Origin: Paracoccaceae bacterium
GTDB taxonomy: Bacteria; Pseudomonadota; Alphaproteobacteria; Rhodobacterales; Rhodobacteraceae
DNA length: 5,520 nt
Assembly (NCBI GenBank): GCA_027069385.1
Contig: JALXER010000213.1
Coordinates: 1 to 5,520, forward strand
Direction of reading: 5' to 3'
Shown: piece by piece, positions 1 to 5,520 of the stretch
Position numbering within the stretch: the first letter of the stretch is position 1
How the letters are laid out: each line of letters opens with the position of its first letter
Made by a program: the position numbers and the translations under genes
Notes under the pieces: model-generated
The model's database searches: none
Seen by the model: only the letters and a program-made list of their open reading frames with translations
What the model was told of the DNA's origin: nothing

Positions 1-25
1 CGAAGTTCGGCCCGGCCCAAAGGGA

Positions 26-57
26 AGCTGTTGGCTGGCTTTGGCCAGGCAGCAGCT
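26..57 (-). terminator. Possible priA transcription terminator hairpin
   Basis: An imperfect inverted repeat lies about 20 bases past the priA stop codon. AGCTG (26-30) pairs with CAGCT (53-57), and CTGGC (35-39) pairs with GCCAG (44-48) around a 4-base loop. Between these arms there are two further pairs, one G-T wobble and one G-G mismatch, all on the same axis. Read on the minus strand, the stem is followed by TTCCCTTT, which is only mildly T-rich. Position and symmetry fit an intrinsic terminator for priA. The weak T-tract makes this a tentative call. Nothing else is visible in positions 1-78. Confidence 0.4.
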
Positions 58-78
58 GGACTGCGGGAGCGCTGCGAT

Positions 79-2274
79 TCAGTAAAAGCTTTGCGGGTCG
101 ATGTCGATGATCACGCGGGTATTTGCGGGGGGCTTGAGCGGGGCGAGCCAGTGGCGCAGGGCCGGCTGGATGGCAAGGCCTTTGGGGGCTTTGATCAGCA
201 GGCGCACGCGATAATTGCCGCGAATACGCGCAATCGGGGCGGCGGCGGGGCCGAACAGGCTGGCACCGGTATCGGTCAGCGCGTGGTGGTGGCGGGCGAG
301 GTCTCCGGCGACGCGAAATACCACGTCTTCTTTGGGGCCTTGCACGATGATCCCGACCATGCGGCCATAGGGCGGCGCGCCGGCGGCGGCGCGGCTTTCG
401 GCTTCGGTGCGCAAGAAACCGTCTTCGTCGCCCAGCAGTATCGCGCGGATCACCGGATGGTCGGGCTGGTGGGTTTGCAAAAACACCCGGCCCGGTTTCT
501 CGGCCCTTCCGGCACGTCCCGCCACCTGGCGGATCAGTTGAAAGCTTTTCTCGGCGGCGCGCAGATCCCCGCCTTGCAGGCCCAGATCGGCATCGATCAC
601 CCCGACCAGCGTCAGGTGCGGAAAGTTGTGCCCCTTGGCCACCAGTTGCGTGCCGATCACGATATCGGCCTCGCCTTTTACAATATCATCGATCAGCGCC
701 TTTAGCCCGCGCGCCGAATCCGACAGGTCCGAGGACAGGATGGCCACCCGCGCATCGGGAAAGACTTCGGCGACTTCCTCGGCCAGTCGCTCGACACCGG
801 GGCCGAGAATCGCCATTTTGCCGTCGACTTCGCAAGAAGGGCAGGTGGTCGGAATGGGTTTCCACGCACCGCACTGGTGGCAGATCAGCCGTTGCTGAAA
901 GCGGTGCTCTACCATGCGCGCATCGCAATGGTCACAGCCGACCTGCTCGCCACAAGCCCGGCAGATGGTCAGGGGCGCATAGCCGCGCCGGTTCAGGAAC
1001 AACAGCGATTGTTCGCCTTTTTGCAGCGATTTGCGCATTTCGCGGCGCAGGGTGGGCGAAATCCATGTATTGGCCTGCATGGTTTCGCCGCGCATGTCGA
1101 TAGCGGCCATTTGCGGCAGTTCGGCCGTGCCAAAACGCGCGGGCAGGTCAAGGCGCGCGTATTTGTCCGCCTTTGCATTGGCCCAGCTTTCAAGGCTTGG
1201 CGTTGCCGTTGCCAGCACCACCTGCGCGCCACCGATCGAGGCACGCAGCACCGCCAGATCACGCCCGTGATAGATCACCCCTTCTTCCTGTTTGTAAGAG
1301 CTGTCGTGTTCTTCGTCCACCACCACCAGCCCGAGGTTTTGAAACGGCAAAAACAGCGCCGAGCGCGCCCCCACCACCAGTTGCGCCTGCCCACGCGCCA
1401 CCGCATGCCATGTGCGGCGGCGTTCGGTCATGGTGATGCCGTAATGCCATTGCGCCGGACGGGTGCCAAAGCGCACCTCTACCCGCTCGATAAAATCGCT
1501 GGTCAGGGCGATTTCGGGCAGCATCACCAGCGCCTGACGGCCCTGTTTCAGGGTTTCGGCCACGGCCTCCAGATAGACTTCGGTCTTGCCCGAGCCGGTC
1601 ACCCCTTTCAGCAAGGTGGTGCCATAGCCGCCTGCCTGCGCGCTGGCCCGCAGCGCCGTCGCCGCGCGGGCCTGATCGGCCGACAGGTCCTTGCCGGGCA
1701 GATCGGGATCAAGGCGGGCAAAAGGCGCATCGCGCGGTGCCGCCTGAATGACCAGGGTGCCGCAATCGATCAACCCCTTGATCACCCCTTGCCCCACACC
1801 AGCAAGCTGCGCCAGCTCGACCGGCCGAAAGCGCAGCCCGCCATGTTCCTGCAATACCGCAATCACCCGCTCGCGCGCCTCGGTCATGCGTTCGGGGCGC
1901 GTATCCGTCAGGGCCAGCACCCGTTGCATGGCCGGCGGGTCCAGCAGGCCGGGGGCGCGCGTCGCAAGGCGCAGCATCATCGAGAGCGGAGTCACGGTGT
2001 AATCGGCGGCGCGGGTCAGGAACTCCATCATTTCGGCGCGCATCGGCGGCACGTCCAGCACCTGACCTATCGCCTTCATGCGCGCGGGGTCGAACCCGCC
2101 TTGCCCTTGCCCCCAGACCACGCCCAGCACCCGCCGCGGCCCCAGCGGCACCGCCACATAGGCCCCAAGGCGCACGCCGCCTTCGGGGGCCTTATAGTCC
2201 AGCAACCGGTCCAGCGGTTCGGCAACCAGCACCGAGACCGGCTCGGCAGGGTGAAAGTGGGTCATTTTGGCCAT
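79..2274 (-). CDS. priA: Primosomal protein N' (replication restart helicase PriA)
   Basis: PriA is a superfamily 2 DNA helicase that recognises abandoned replication forks and reloads the replicative helicase in the cytoplasm. The 731-residue product is full length for the family. An N-terminal DNA-binding region (about 10-110) is followed by the helicase core. The core has Walker A GVTGSGKT (224-231), the DEEH box (320-323), ATATP (355-359), the motif V region GTQLVAKGHNFP (541-552) and QVAGRAGR (583-590). All eight zinc-binding cysteines are present in pairs (C438/C441, C447/C450, C465/C468, C478/C481), inserted between helicase motifs as in known PriA proteins. The C-terminal domain ends in the sequence IDPQSFY. 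The start at 2274 has AGG four bases upstream on the minus strand; a second in-frame ATG at 2265 is possible. It is transcribed divergently from the transaldolase gene. No damage is seen. Confidence 0.97.
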   Translation of the reverse strand: MAKMTHFHPAEPVSVLVAEPLDRLLDYKAPEGGVRLGAYVAVPLGPRRVLGVVWGQGQGGFDPARMKAIGQVLDVPPMRAEMMEFLTRAADYTVTPLSMMLRLATRAPGLLDPPAMQRVLALTDTRPERMTEARERVIAVLQEHGGLRFRPVELAQLAGVGQGVIKGLIDCGTLVIQAAPRDAPFARLDPDLPGKDLSADQARAATALRASAQAGGYGTTLLKGVTGSGKTEVYLEAVAETLKQGRQALVMLPEIALTSDFIERVEVRFGTRPAQWHYGITMTERRRTWHAVARGQAQLVVGARSALFLPFQNLGLVVVDEEHDSSYKQEEGVIYHGRDLAVLRASIGGAQVVLATATPSLESWANAKADKYARLDLPARFGTAELPQMAAIDMRGETMQANTWISPTLRREMRKSLQKGEQSLLFLNRRGYAPLTICRACGEQVGCDHCDARMVEHRFQQRLICHQCGAWKPIPTTCPSCEVDGKMAILGPGVERLAEEVAEVFPDARVAILSSDLSDSARGLKALIDDIVKGEADIVIGTQLVAKGHNFPHLTLVGVIDADLGLQGGDLRAAEKSFQLIRQVAGRAGRAEKPGRVFLQTHQPDHPVIRAILLGDEDGFLRTEAESRAAAGAPPYGRMVGIIVQGPKEDVVFRVAGDLARHHHALTDTGASLFGPAAAPIARIRGNYRVRLLIKAPKGLAIQPALRHWLAPLKPPANTRVIIDIDPQSFY

Positions 2275-2344
2275 TCTACCTATTCCATACCCCGTTTCTT
2301 TACGCTAGGTTGGCGCAACTCTGAACTGGAAACACGGAAAACCG
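2275..2344. promoter_or_regulatory. Divergent intergenic region priA / tal
   Basis: This 70-base gap is the only non-coding DNA between the divergent priA and transaldolase genes, so promoters for both directions are expected here or just inside the genes. It is less GC-rich than its surroundings. I found no convincing -35/-10 pair on either strand and no clear operator palindrome. On the plus strand, GGA at 2336-2338 lies six bases before the ATG at 2345 and can serve as a weak ribosome binding site. The promoter role is inferred from gene layout only. Confidence 0.4.
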
Positions 2345-2998
2345 ATGAAATTCTTTGTAGATACTGCCGATATTGATGCCATAGCCGAGCTGAACGACAC
2401 CGGTATGGTTGACGGTGTAACCACCAACCCGTCGCTGATCCTGAAATCGGGCCGTGACATTCTGGAAGTCACCCGCGAAATTTGCGCCCTGATTGACGGG
2501 CCGGTCAGCGCCGAAGTGGTGGCGACCGAATACGAGGACATGGTGCAGGAAGGCCGTAAACTGGCCAAGATTGCCGATAATATCGCCATCAAGGTGCCCC
2601 TGACATGGGCGGGGCTGAAAACCTGCAAGGTGCTGACCGATGCGGGCCATATGGTCAACGTAACCTTGTGTTTCTCGGCCAATCAGGCATTGCTGGCCGC
2701 CAAGGCCGGGGCCACGTTCATTTCGCCTTTTGTCGGGCGGCTGGATGATGTGAACCTCGACGGGATGGAGTTGATCAACGATATCCGCACGATCTATGAC
2801 AACTATGCCTTTGACACCGAAATTCTGGTGGCCTCGGTGCGGTCGGTCAACCATGTAACCGAATCGGCGCTGATCGGGGCGGATGTGGTCACCGCACCGC
2901 CCGCCGTGCTGAAAAAGCTGGCCGACCATCCGCTGACCGACAAAGGGCTGGCGGCGTTTATGGCCGACTGGGCCAAGACCGGCCAGAATATCCTTTAG
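2345..2998 (+). CDS. tal: Small transaldolase (FSA/TalC family; often annotated fructose-6-phosphate aldolase)
   Basis: A 217-residue class I aldolase-type TIM barrel of the small transaldolase family, cytoplasmic. Transaldolases move a dihydroxyacetone unit between sugar phosphates in the non-oxidative pentose phosphate pathway; the sister enzyme FSA cleaves fructose 6-phosphate. Visible motifs are FVDTAD with D6, GVTTNPSL with T26 and N28, the Schiff-base lysine K83 in IKVPLT, VTLCFS (106-111) and SPFVGR (127-132). Two residues separate the activities in this family. E57 stands where E. coli FSA has Gln59, and F129 stands where FSA has Tyr131. Both match transaldolases, so I favour transaldolase; databases may label it fsa. 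The start ATG has a weak GGA ribosome site. The next gene begins 12 bases after the TAG stop, suggesting an operon with DUF484 and xerC. Length is normal and no damage is seen. Confidence 0.93.
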   Translation: MKFFVDTADIDAIAELNDTGMVDGVTTNPSLILKSGRDILEVTREICALIDGPVSAEVVATEYEDMVQEGRKLAKIADNIAIKVPLTWAGLKTCKVLTDAGHMVNVTLCFSANQALLAAKAGATFISPFVGRLDDVNLDGMELINDIRTIYDNYAFDTEILVASVRSVNHVTESALIGADVVTAPPAVLKKLADHPLTDKGLAAFMADWAKTGQNIL

Positions 2999-3002
2999 GG
3001 GG
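2997..3002 (+). promoter_or_regulatory. Ribosome binding site of the DUF484 gene, overlapping the tal stop
   Basis: AGGGGG begins inside the TAG stop codon of the transaldolase gene (2996-2998) and ends eight bases before the ATG at 3011, a good Shine-Dalgarno spacing. A second AGGGG at 3004-3008 is too close to the start to be the main site. This supports the chosen start and suggests ribosomes finishing the transaldolase can pass to the next gene. Confidence 0.6.
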
Positions 3003-3010
3003 CAGGGGCC

Positions 3011-3697
3011 ATGAGCGAAGAGATCGAACAACTGAAGTTCAACATTCTGAACAACCCCGAGATTATTCTCGAGGATCTGGACGTGATGCGCGCCATCCTG
3101 CATGCCCATGACGATGCCAACGGCGACAAGGTGGTGGATCTGCGCAACGTGTTTGTCGAACGGTTGGAGGACCGGCTGGACAAGCTCGAAGACACGCATC
3201 GCAACGTGATCGCCGCGGCCTATGACAACATGTCGGGCACCTCACAGGTGCAGCGCGCGGTGCTGGCGGCGCTTGATCCGCGCGACTTTCCGGCCTTTCT
3301 GGATACGGTGCAAACCGAGATTGCCGATATTCTGGCGGTGGATGTGGTGCGGCTTTGTATCGAAAGCAACACCAAAGACGGCCCCTTGCCCCATGCGGTG
3401 ATTACCCCGCTGGAGCCGGGCCAGATCAATGCCTATCTGACCGACGGTCGCGATACTCCGGCACGCAAGATCACCCTGCGCAGTGTTTCCAAATCAAAGG
3501 CGCTGGTCTATACGGCGGCGGCGGGGCGGGTAAAATCCGAAGCCCTGATGCGCCTCGATCTGGGCCAGAAACGCCTGCCCGCGCTGCTGGCGCTCGGCTC
3601 TACCGAGGTGGACCGGTTCTCGCCCGATCAGGGGGTTGACCTTTTGATGTTCTTTACCACCGCCTTTGAACGTATCCTGCGCCGCTGGGTCGCATGA
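3011..3697 (+). CDS. DUF484 family protein (GAF-like domain), encoded next to xerC
   Basis: A 228-residue protein that I assign to DUF484, a family of unknown biochemical function found next to xerC in many proteobacteria (E. coli YigA is the counterpart). The N-terminal part (about 1-70) is charged and helix-rich, including the segment FVERLEDRLDKLEDTHRNV (48-66), which may form a short coiled coil. The C-terminal part (about 80-225) looks like a GAF-type ligand or protein interaction fold. It ends with LPALLALGSTEVDRFSPDQGVDLL (189-212) and a final helix, the best-conserved signature of the family as I recall it. There is no signal peptide or membrane segment, so it should be cytoplasmic. 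It sits 12 bases after tal and overlaps xerC by four bases (ATGA, 3694-3697), implying translational coupling. A role connected with XerC is plausible from context only. Confidence 0.85.
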   Translation: MSEEIEQLKFNILNNPEIILEDLDVMRAILHAHDDANGDKVVDLRNVFVERLEDRLDKLEDTHRNVIAAAYDNMSGTSQVQRAVLAALDPRDFPAFLDTVQTEIADILAVDVVRLCIESNTKDGPLPHAVITPLEPGQINAYLTDGRDTPARKITLRSVSKSKALVYTAAAGRVKSEALMRLDLGQKRLPALLALGSTEVDRFSPDQGVDLLMFFTTAFERILRRWVA

Positions 3698-4620
3698 CCC
3701 GCCCGTCGGATCAAGCGATTGATCTGATGGAACAGTGGCTGGCGCAGCTTGCCGGATTGCAGGATGCCAGCCCGCACACGATCAGCGCCTATCGGCGCGA
3801 TGTGGCGGGGTTTCTGGGCTTTCTGGGCGGTTATCGCGGCGGTGATATCGGGCTGGATGCGCTGGGGGTGGTTGGCGTAACCGATATGCGCGCATGGATG
3901 GCCGCCGAACGTCGCCGCAAGGTCTCGGCGCGCTCGCTGGCGCGCGCACTATCGGCGGTGAAGGGCTTCTATCGCTGGCTGGAAACCGCGCAAGGGCTGG
4001 AAGTCGGAGCCGTGGCGGGCATGCGCGGCCCGCGTACCAAGCCCAACCTGCCGCGGCCGGTCTGTGCCGATGCGGCGCAAAACCTGATCGATCATGTGGA
4101 AATCCAGCACGCGCAGGCATGGGTGGGCGCGCGCGATACGGCGGTGGTGCTGCTGCTTTACGGCGCGGGGCTGCGCATCTCCGAGGCGCTGGGGCTGAAC
4201 CGCGCTGCCGCACCCTTGCCCGAAGTGCTGCGCATCACCGGCAAAGGCAACAAGCAACGCCTTGTGCCGATCCTGCCCGTTGTGGCGCAGGCGGTCGATG
4301 CCTATCTGCGCCAGTGCCCGTTTGATGTTGGCCCCGATGATCCGCTGTTTCTCGGGGTGCGCGGCCGCCGCCTTGGCGCGCGCGCCATCCAGAAAACCCT
4401 TGCCCAGACGCGCGCGCAACTCGGCCTGCCCGCCAGCACCACGCCCCACGCCCTGCGCCATTCCTTTGCCACCCACCTGCTCGAAGCCGGCGGCGACCTG
4501 CGCACCATTCAGGAACTGCTGGGCCATGCTTCGCTCAGCTCGACACAGGTCTATACCGGTGTAGACCAGTCCCGTATCATGGACATCTATACCAAAGCCC
4601 ACCCCAAAGCCGGTTCCTGA
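3694..4620 (+). CDS. xerC: Tyrosine recombinase XerC
   Basis: XerC acts with XerD at the chromosomal dif site, under FtsK control, to resolve chromosome dimers before cell division. The 308-residue product has an N-terminal SAM-like core-binding domain (about 8-100, with SPHTISAYRRDVAGFLGF at 26-43) and a C-terminal catalytic domain. All catalytic residues are present: R161 in GLRISEAL, K184 in the GKGNKQR hairpin, H252 and R255 in HALRHSFATHLL, H278 in LLGHASLSS, and the nucleophile Y287. GLRISEAL and the DUF484 neighbour favour XerC over XerD or a phage integrase. The start ATG overlaps the DUF484 stop (ATGA) and lacks a clear ribosome site of its own, consistent with translational coupling; an in-frame ATG at 3727 is an alternative. 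It is probably the last gene of the operon, since inverted repeats and a convergent gene follow. Length is close to E. coli XerC (about 298 residues). Confidence 0.95.
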   Translation: MTRPSDQAIDLMEQWLAQLAGLQDASPHTISAYRRDVAGFLGFLGGYRGGDIGLDALGVVGVTDMRAWMAAERRRKVSARSLARALSAVKGFYRWLETAQGLEVGAVAGMRGPRTKPNLPRPVCADAAQNLIDHVEIQHAQAWVGARDTAVVLLLYGAGLRISEALGLNRAAAPLPEVLRITGKGNKQRLVPILPVVAQAVDAYLRQCPFDVGPDDPLFLGVRGRRLGARAIQKTLAQTRAQLGLPASTTPHALRHSFATHLLEAGGDLRTIQELLGHASLSSTQVYTGVDQSRIMDIYTKAHPKAGS

Positions 4621-4640
4621 GGGCCGTCGCCCTCCTCAGG
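4616..4640 (+). terminator. Hairpin overlapping the xerC stop codon
   Basis: CCTGAG (4616-4621) pairs with CTCAGG (4635-4640), and within it GGGC (4621-4624) can pair with GCCC (4629-4632) around the loop CGTC. The stem includes the xerC TGA stop. No T-tract follows. It may end or stabilise the tal-DUF484-xerC transcript. It competes with the next hairpin (4638-4657), with which it shares three bases. The function is inferred from position. Confidence 0.35.
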
Positions 4641-4657
4641 GAGGCTAAAGCCCCCCT
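4638..4657. repeat. Inverted repeat, eight-position stem with one mismatch
   Basis: The arm AGGGAGGC (4638-4645) pairs with GCCCCCCT (4650-4657) around the loop TAAA, with one A-C mismatch (4642/4653). It lies just downstream of xerC and could be an alternative fold to the hairpin at 4616-4640. TAAAGCC at 4646-4652 also has an inverted copy, GGCTTTA, at 4697-4703, so this segment can pair in more than one way. Confidence 0.4.
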
Positions 4658-4668
4658 TCGTCGGGCGA

Positions 4669-4686
4669 GCTTCCTTGACAGGAAGC
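4669..4686. repeat. Perfect 6-bp inverted repeat
   Basis: GCTTCC (4669-4674) and GGAAGC (4681-4686) form a perfect stem around the loop TTGACA. It is enclosed by the more distant inverted pair TAAAGCC (4646-4652) and GGCTTTA (4697-4703), giving a nested or cruciform-like layout. The loop happens to spell TTGACA, the consensus -35 box, but no good -10 box follows at the right distance, so I do not call a promoter. Confidence 0.4.
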
Positions 4687-4778
4687 GCAAAAGGCAGGCT
4701 TTACGCATCCACAATGACCCGCCGGATGAATGGCCGCCCCTGCACCGGTGCCGCGCAACCGGACATCGCTTTGACGCC

Positions 4779-4793
4779 ACCCCTGAAAGGGGT
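4779..4793. terminator. Short GC hairpin in the convergent gap
   Basis: ACCCCT (4779-4784) and AGGGGT (4788-4793) form a perfect six-pair stem with the loop GAA. It directly adjoins the larger hairpin at 4794-4830, so transcripts from either side would carry two stems in tandem. It may assist termination. No T-tract is seen on either strand. Confidence 0.4.
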
Positions 4794-4830
4794 TCGCTTC
4801 GGGCGGGGGTCAATCCCCCGCGCGAAGCGA
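4794..4830 (-). terminator. Strong hairpin, likely terminator of the quinone oxidoreductase gene
   Basis: TCGCTTCG (4794-4801) pairs with CGAAGCGA (4823-4830), and GCGGGGG (4803-4809) pairs with CCCCCGC (4815-4821). One G-G mismatch (4802/4822) separates the two parts and the loop is TCAAT. The result is about 15 base pairs, the strongest stem in the window. On the minus strand it begins 13 bases after the oxidoreductase TAA stop, an ideal terminator position. It could also stop transcripts coming from xerC on the other strand. There is no T-tract, so it may work as an RNA-stabilising or Rho-assisted 3' end instead. Confidence 0.6.
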
Positions 4831-4843
4831 CGGCCCGACAAGG

Positions 4844-5520
4844 TTACGGAATTTCCACCACCACCTTGCCGGTGCTTTTGCGCTTTACCAGCAGATCCAG
4901 CGCCGCGTTGGCTTGTGCCAAGGGCAGCCGGTGGCTGATATGGGGGTGCAGCCGACCGGCGGCATACATGTCGAACAGCTCGGCAAAGCTGTCGGTCATG
5001 ACCTTGGGCGCAAATCGCGCATAGGCCCCCCAATAGAACCCGATCACCGTGATATTCTTGACCAGCAGGATATTGGCCGGAATCTGCGGAATATCGCCCG
5101 AGGCAAAACCCAGCGGAATCATCCGTGCTTCGGGGTTGCAGGCTCGCAGTGCGGCACGAAACGGCTCACCGCCCACCGGATCATAAACCACATCGGCCCC
5201 GCCCAGTGCCTTGACCCGATCGCGGATATCGCCGCTGTCCGAGTCGATCAGATGATCCGCCCCCGCCGCCTTGGCCACCGCCAGCTTTTCCGCCCCGCGC
5301 GCCACCGCGATAACCGTTGCGCCCATCTGCTTGCCAAGTTCCACCGCCGTCAGGCCCACACCCCCCGAGGCCCCCAGCACCAGCAGGGACTCATCAACTT
5401 GCAGCCGCGCCCGATGCTTTAGCGCCAGATGGCTTGTGCCATAGGCCACCAGAAACGCCGCGACCTCGGCATCGGTCATCCGGTCGGGCACCGGCACACA
5501 GGCGCTTGCGTCGATACAGG
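4844..5520 (-). CDS. NADPH:quinone oxidoreductase family (zinc-independent medium-chain dehydrogenase), 5' end cut off
   Basis: The C-terminal 224 residues of a quinone oxidoreductase-like medium-chain dehydrogenase/reductase, cytoplasmic and probably NADPH-dependent. In visible-fragment numbering (residue 1 is the codon at 5518-5516), a substrate-domain piece CVPVPDRMTDAEVAAFLVAYGT (7-28) precedes the Rossmann nucleotide-binding loop GASGGVG (49-55). This is followed by YDPVGG and the typical tail NITVIGFYWGAYA ... STGKVVVEIP. The visible part shows no zinc-binding cysteine cluster, as expected for this branch, though the N-terminus is absent. The frame stays open to the window edge. The GTG at 5497 lies inside a conserved segment and is not the real start. 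About 100 residues are missing compared with a usual length near 325. The true substrate cannot be told from sequence; such proteins reduce quinones or activated alkenes. It converges on xerC and ends in a TAA stop followed by a strong hairpin. Confidence 0.88.
   Translation of the reverse strand, partial: CIDASACVPVPDRMTDAEVAAFLVAYGTSHLALKHRARLQVDESLLVLGASGGVGLTAVELGKQMGATVIAVARGAEKLAVAKAAGADHLIDSDSGDIRDRVKALGGADVVYDPVGGEPFRAALRACNPEARMIPLGFASGDIPQIPANILLVKNITVIGFYWGAYARFAPKVMTDSFAELFDMYAAGRLHPHISHRLPLAQANAALDLLVKRKSTGKVVVEIP

Noticed and set aside
31..705. A 224-codon open frame on the plus strand opposite the 3' end of priA
   Set aside because: It is antisense to the conserved PriA C-terminal domain, has a low-complexity Gly/Ala-rich product and no recognisable motif.
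877..2376. A 499-codon open frame on the plus strand opposite priA
   Set aside because: It lies almost wholly antisense to an unmistakable priA. Its product is rich in His, Arg, Gln and Ala in a pattern typical of the antisense frame of GC-rich genes, and shows no domain I recognise. The long openness comes from codon bias.
2300..3199. A 299-codon open frame on the minus strand across tal and the start of the DUF484 gene
   Set aside because: It is antisense to two well-supported genes and spans the gap between them. Its composition is again that of a shadow frame.
3949..4602. A 217-codon open frame on the minus strand opposite xerC
   Set aside because: It is antisense to the XerC catalytic domain with all active-site residues intact, and no domain is recognisable in its product.
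3694..4620. A mobile-element integrase rather than housekeeping XerC
   Set aside because: Length, the XerC-type motifs and the conserved DUF484 neighbour fit the chromosomal XerC. No attachment site repeats, tRNA gene or phage genes are visible.
4675..4680. TTGACA as a -35 promoter box
   Set aside because: It forms the loop of a perfect hairpin, no convincing -10 box follows at 16-18 bases, and there is no plus-strand gene downstream to serve.
4577..5033. Short open frames on both strands in the xerC/oxidoreductase gap (for example 4577-4813 minus, 4701-5033 minus, 4675-4938 plus)
   Set aside because: They run into flanking genes in the wrong frame, are Arg-rich and cross the strong inverted repeats. 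They look like translated non-coding DNA; no ribosome site or known motif supports them.
5495..5497. GTG as start codon of the oxidoreductase gene
   Set aside because: The frame remains open upstream to the window edge, with residues CIDASAC that continue the conserved substrate-domain segment, and the protein would lack its N-terminal third. The gene is cut by the window instead.

Overview
This is a GC-rich, densely coding stretch of bacterial chromosome. Protein sequences and gene order (priA divergent from a small transaldolase, then a DUF484 gene and xerC) suggest an alphaproteobacterium, most likely of the Rhodobacterales/Roseobacter group. That placement is from memory of gene order and protein style, not from a search.

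Layout from left to right. Positions 1-78 hold no gene but contain an imperfect hairpin, a likely transcription end for priA. Positions 79-2274 (minus strand) encode a complete PriA, the helicase that restarts stalled replication forks. A 70-base divergent gap (2275-2344) must carry the start signals for both directions. Three plus-strand genes follow in a tight row, presumably one operon: a FSA/TalC-type small transaldolase (2345-2998), a DUF484 family protein (3011-3697) and the tyrosine recombinase XerC (3694-4620). The last two overlap by four bases (ATGA). Positions 4621-4843 form a non-coding gap between convergent genes, packed with inverted repeats including a stem of about 15 base pairs. 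From 4844 to the right edge, on the minus strand, lies the C-terminal two thirds of a quinone oxidoreductase-type medium-chain dehydrogenase, cut by the window edge.

PriA (fork restart) and XerC (resolution of chromosome dimers formed by recombination) both serve chromosome maintenance, and DUF484 is a well-known but poorly understood neighbour of xerC in proteobacteria. The transaldolase belongs to sugar-phosphate metabolism and has no obvious functional link to them. The quinone oxidoreductase is a separate unit facing the other way.

I found no RNA gene, mobile element, CRISPR array or novel defence-like system. The window looks like ordinary core genome. The points most worth a second look are the inverted-repeat-rich gap at 4616-4830, the active-site residues that favour transaldolase over fructose-6-phosphate aldolase, and the uncharacterised DUF484 partner of xerC.
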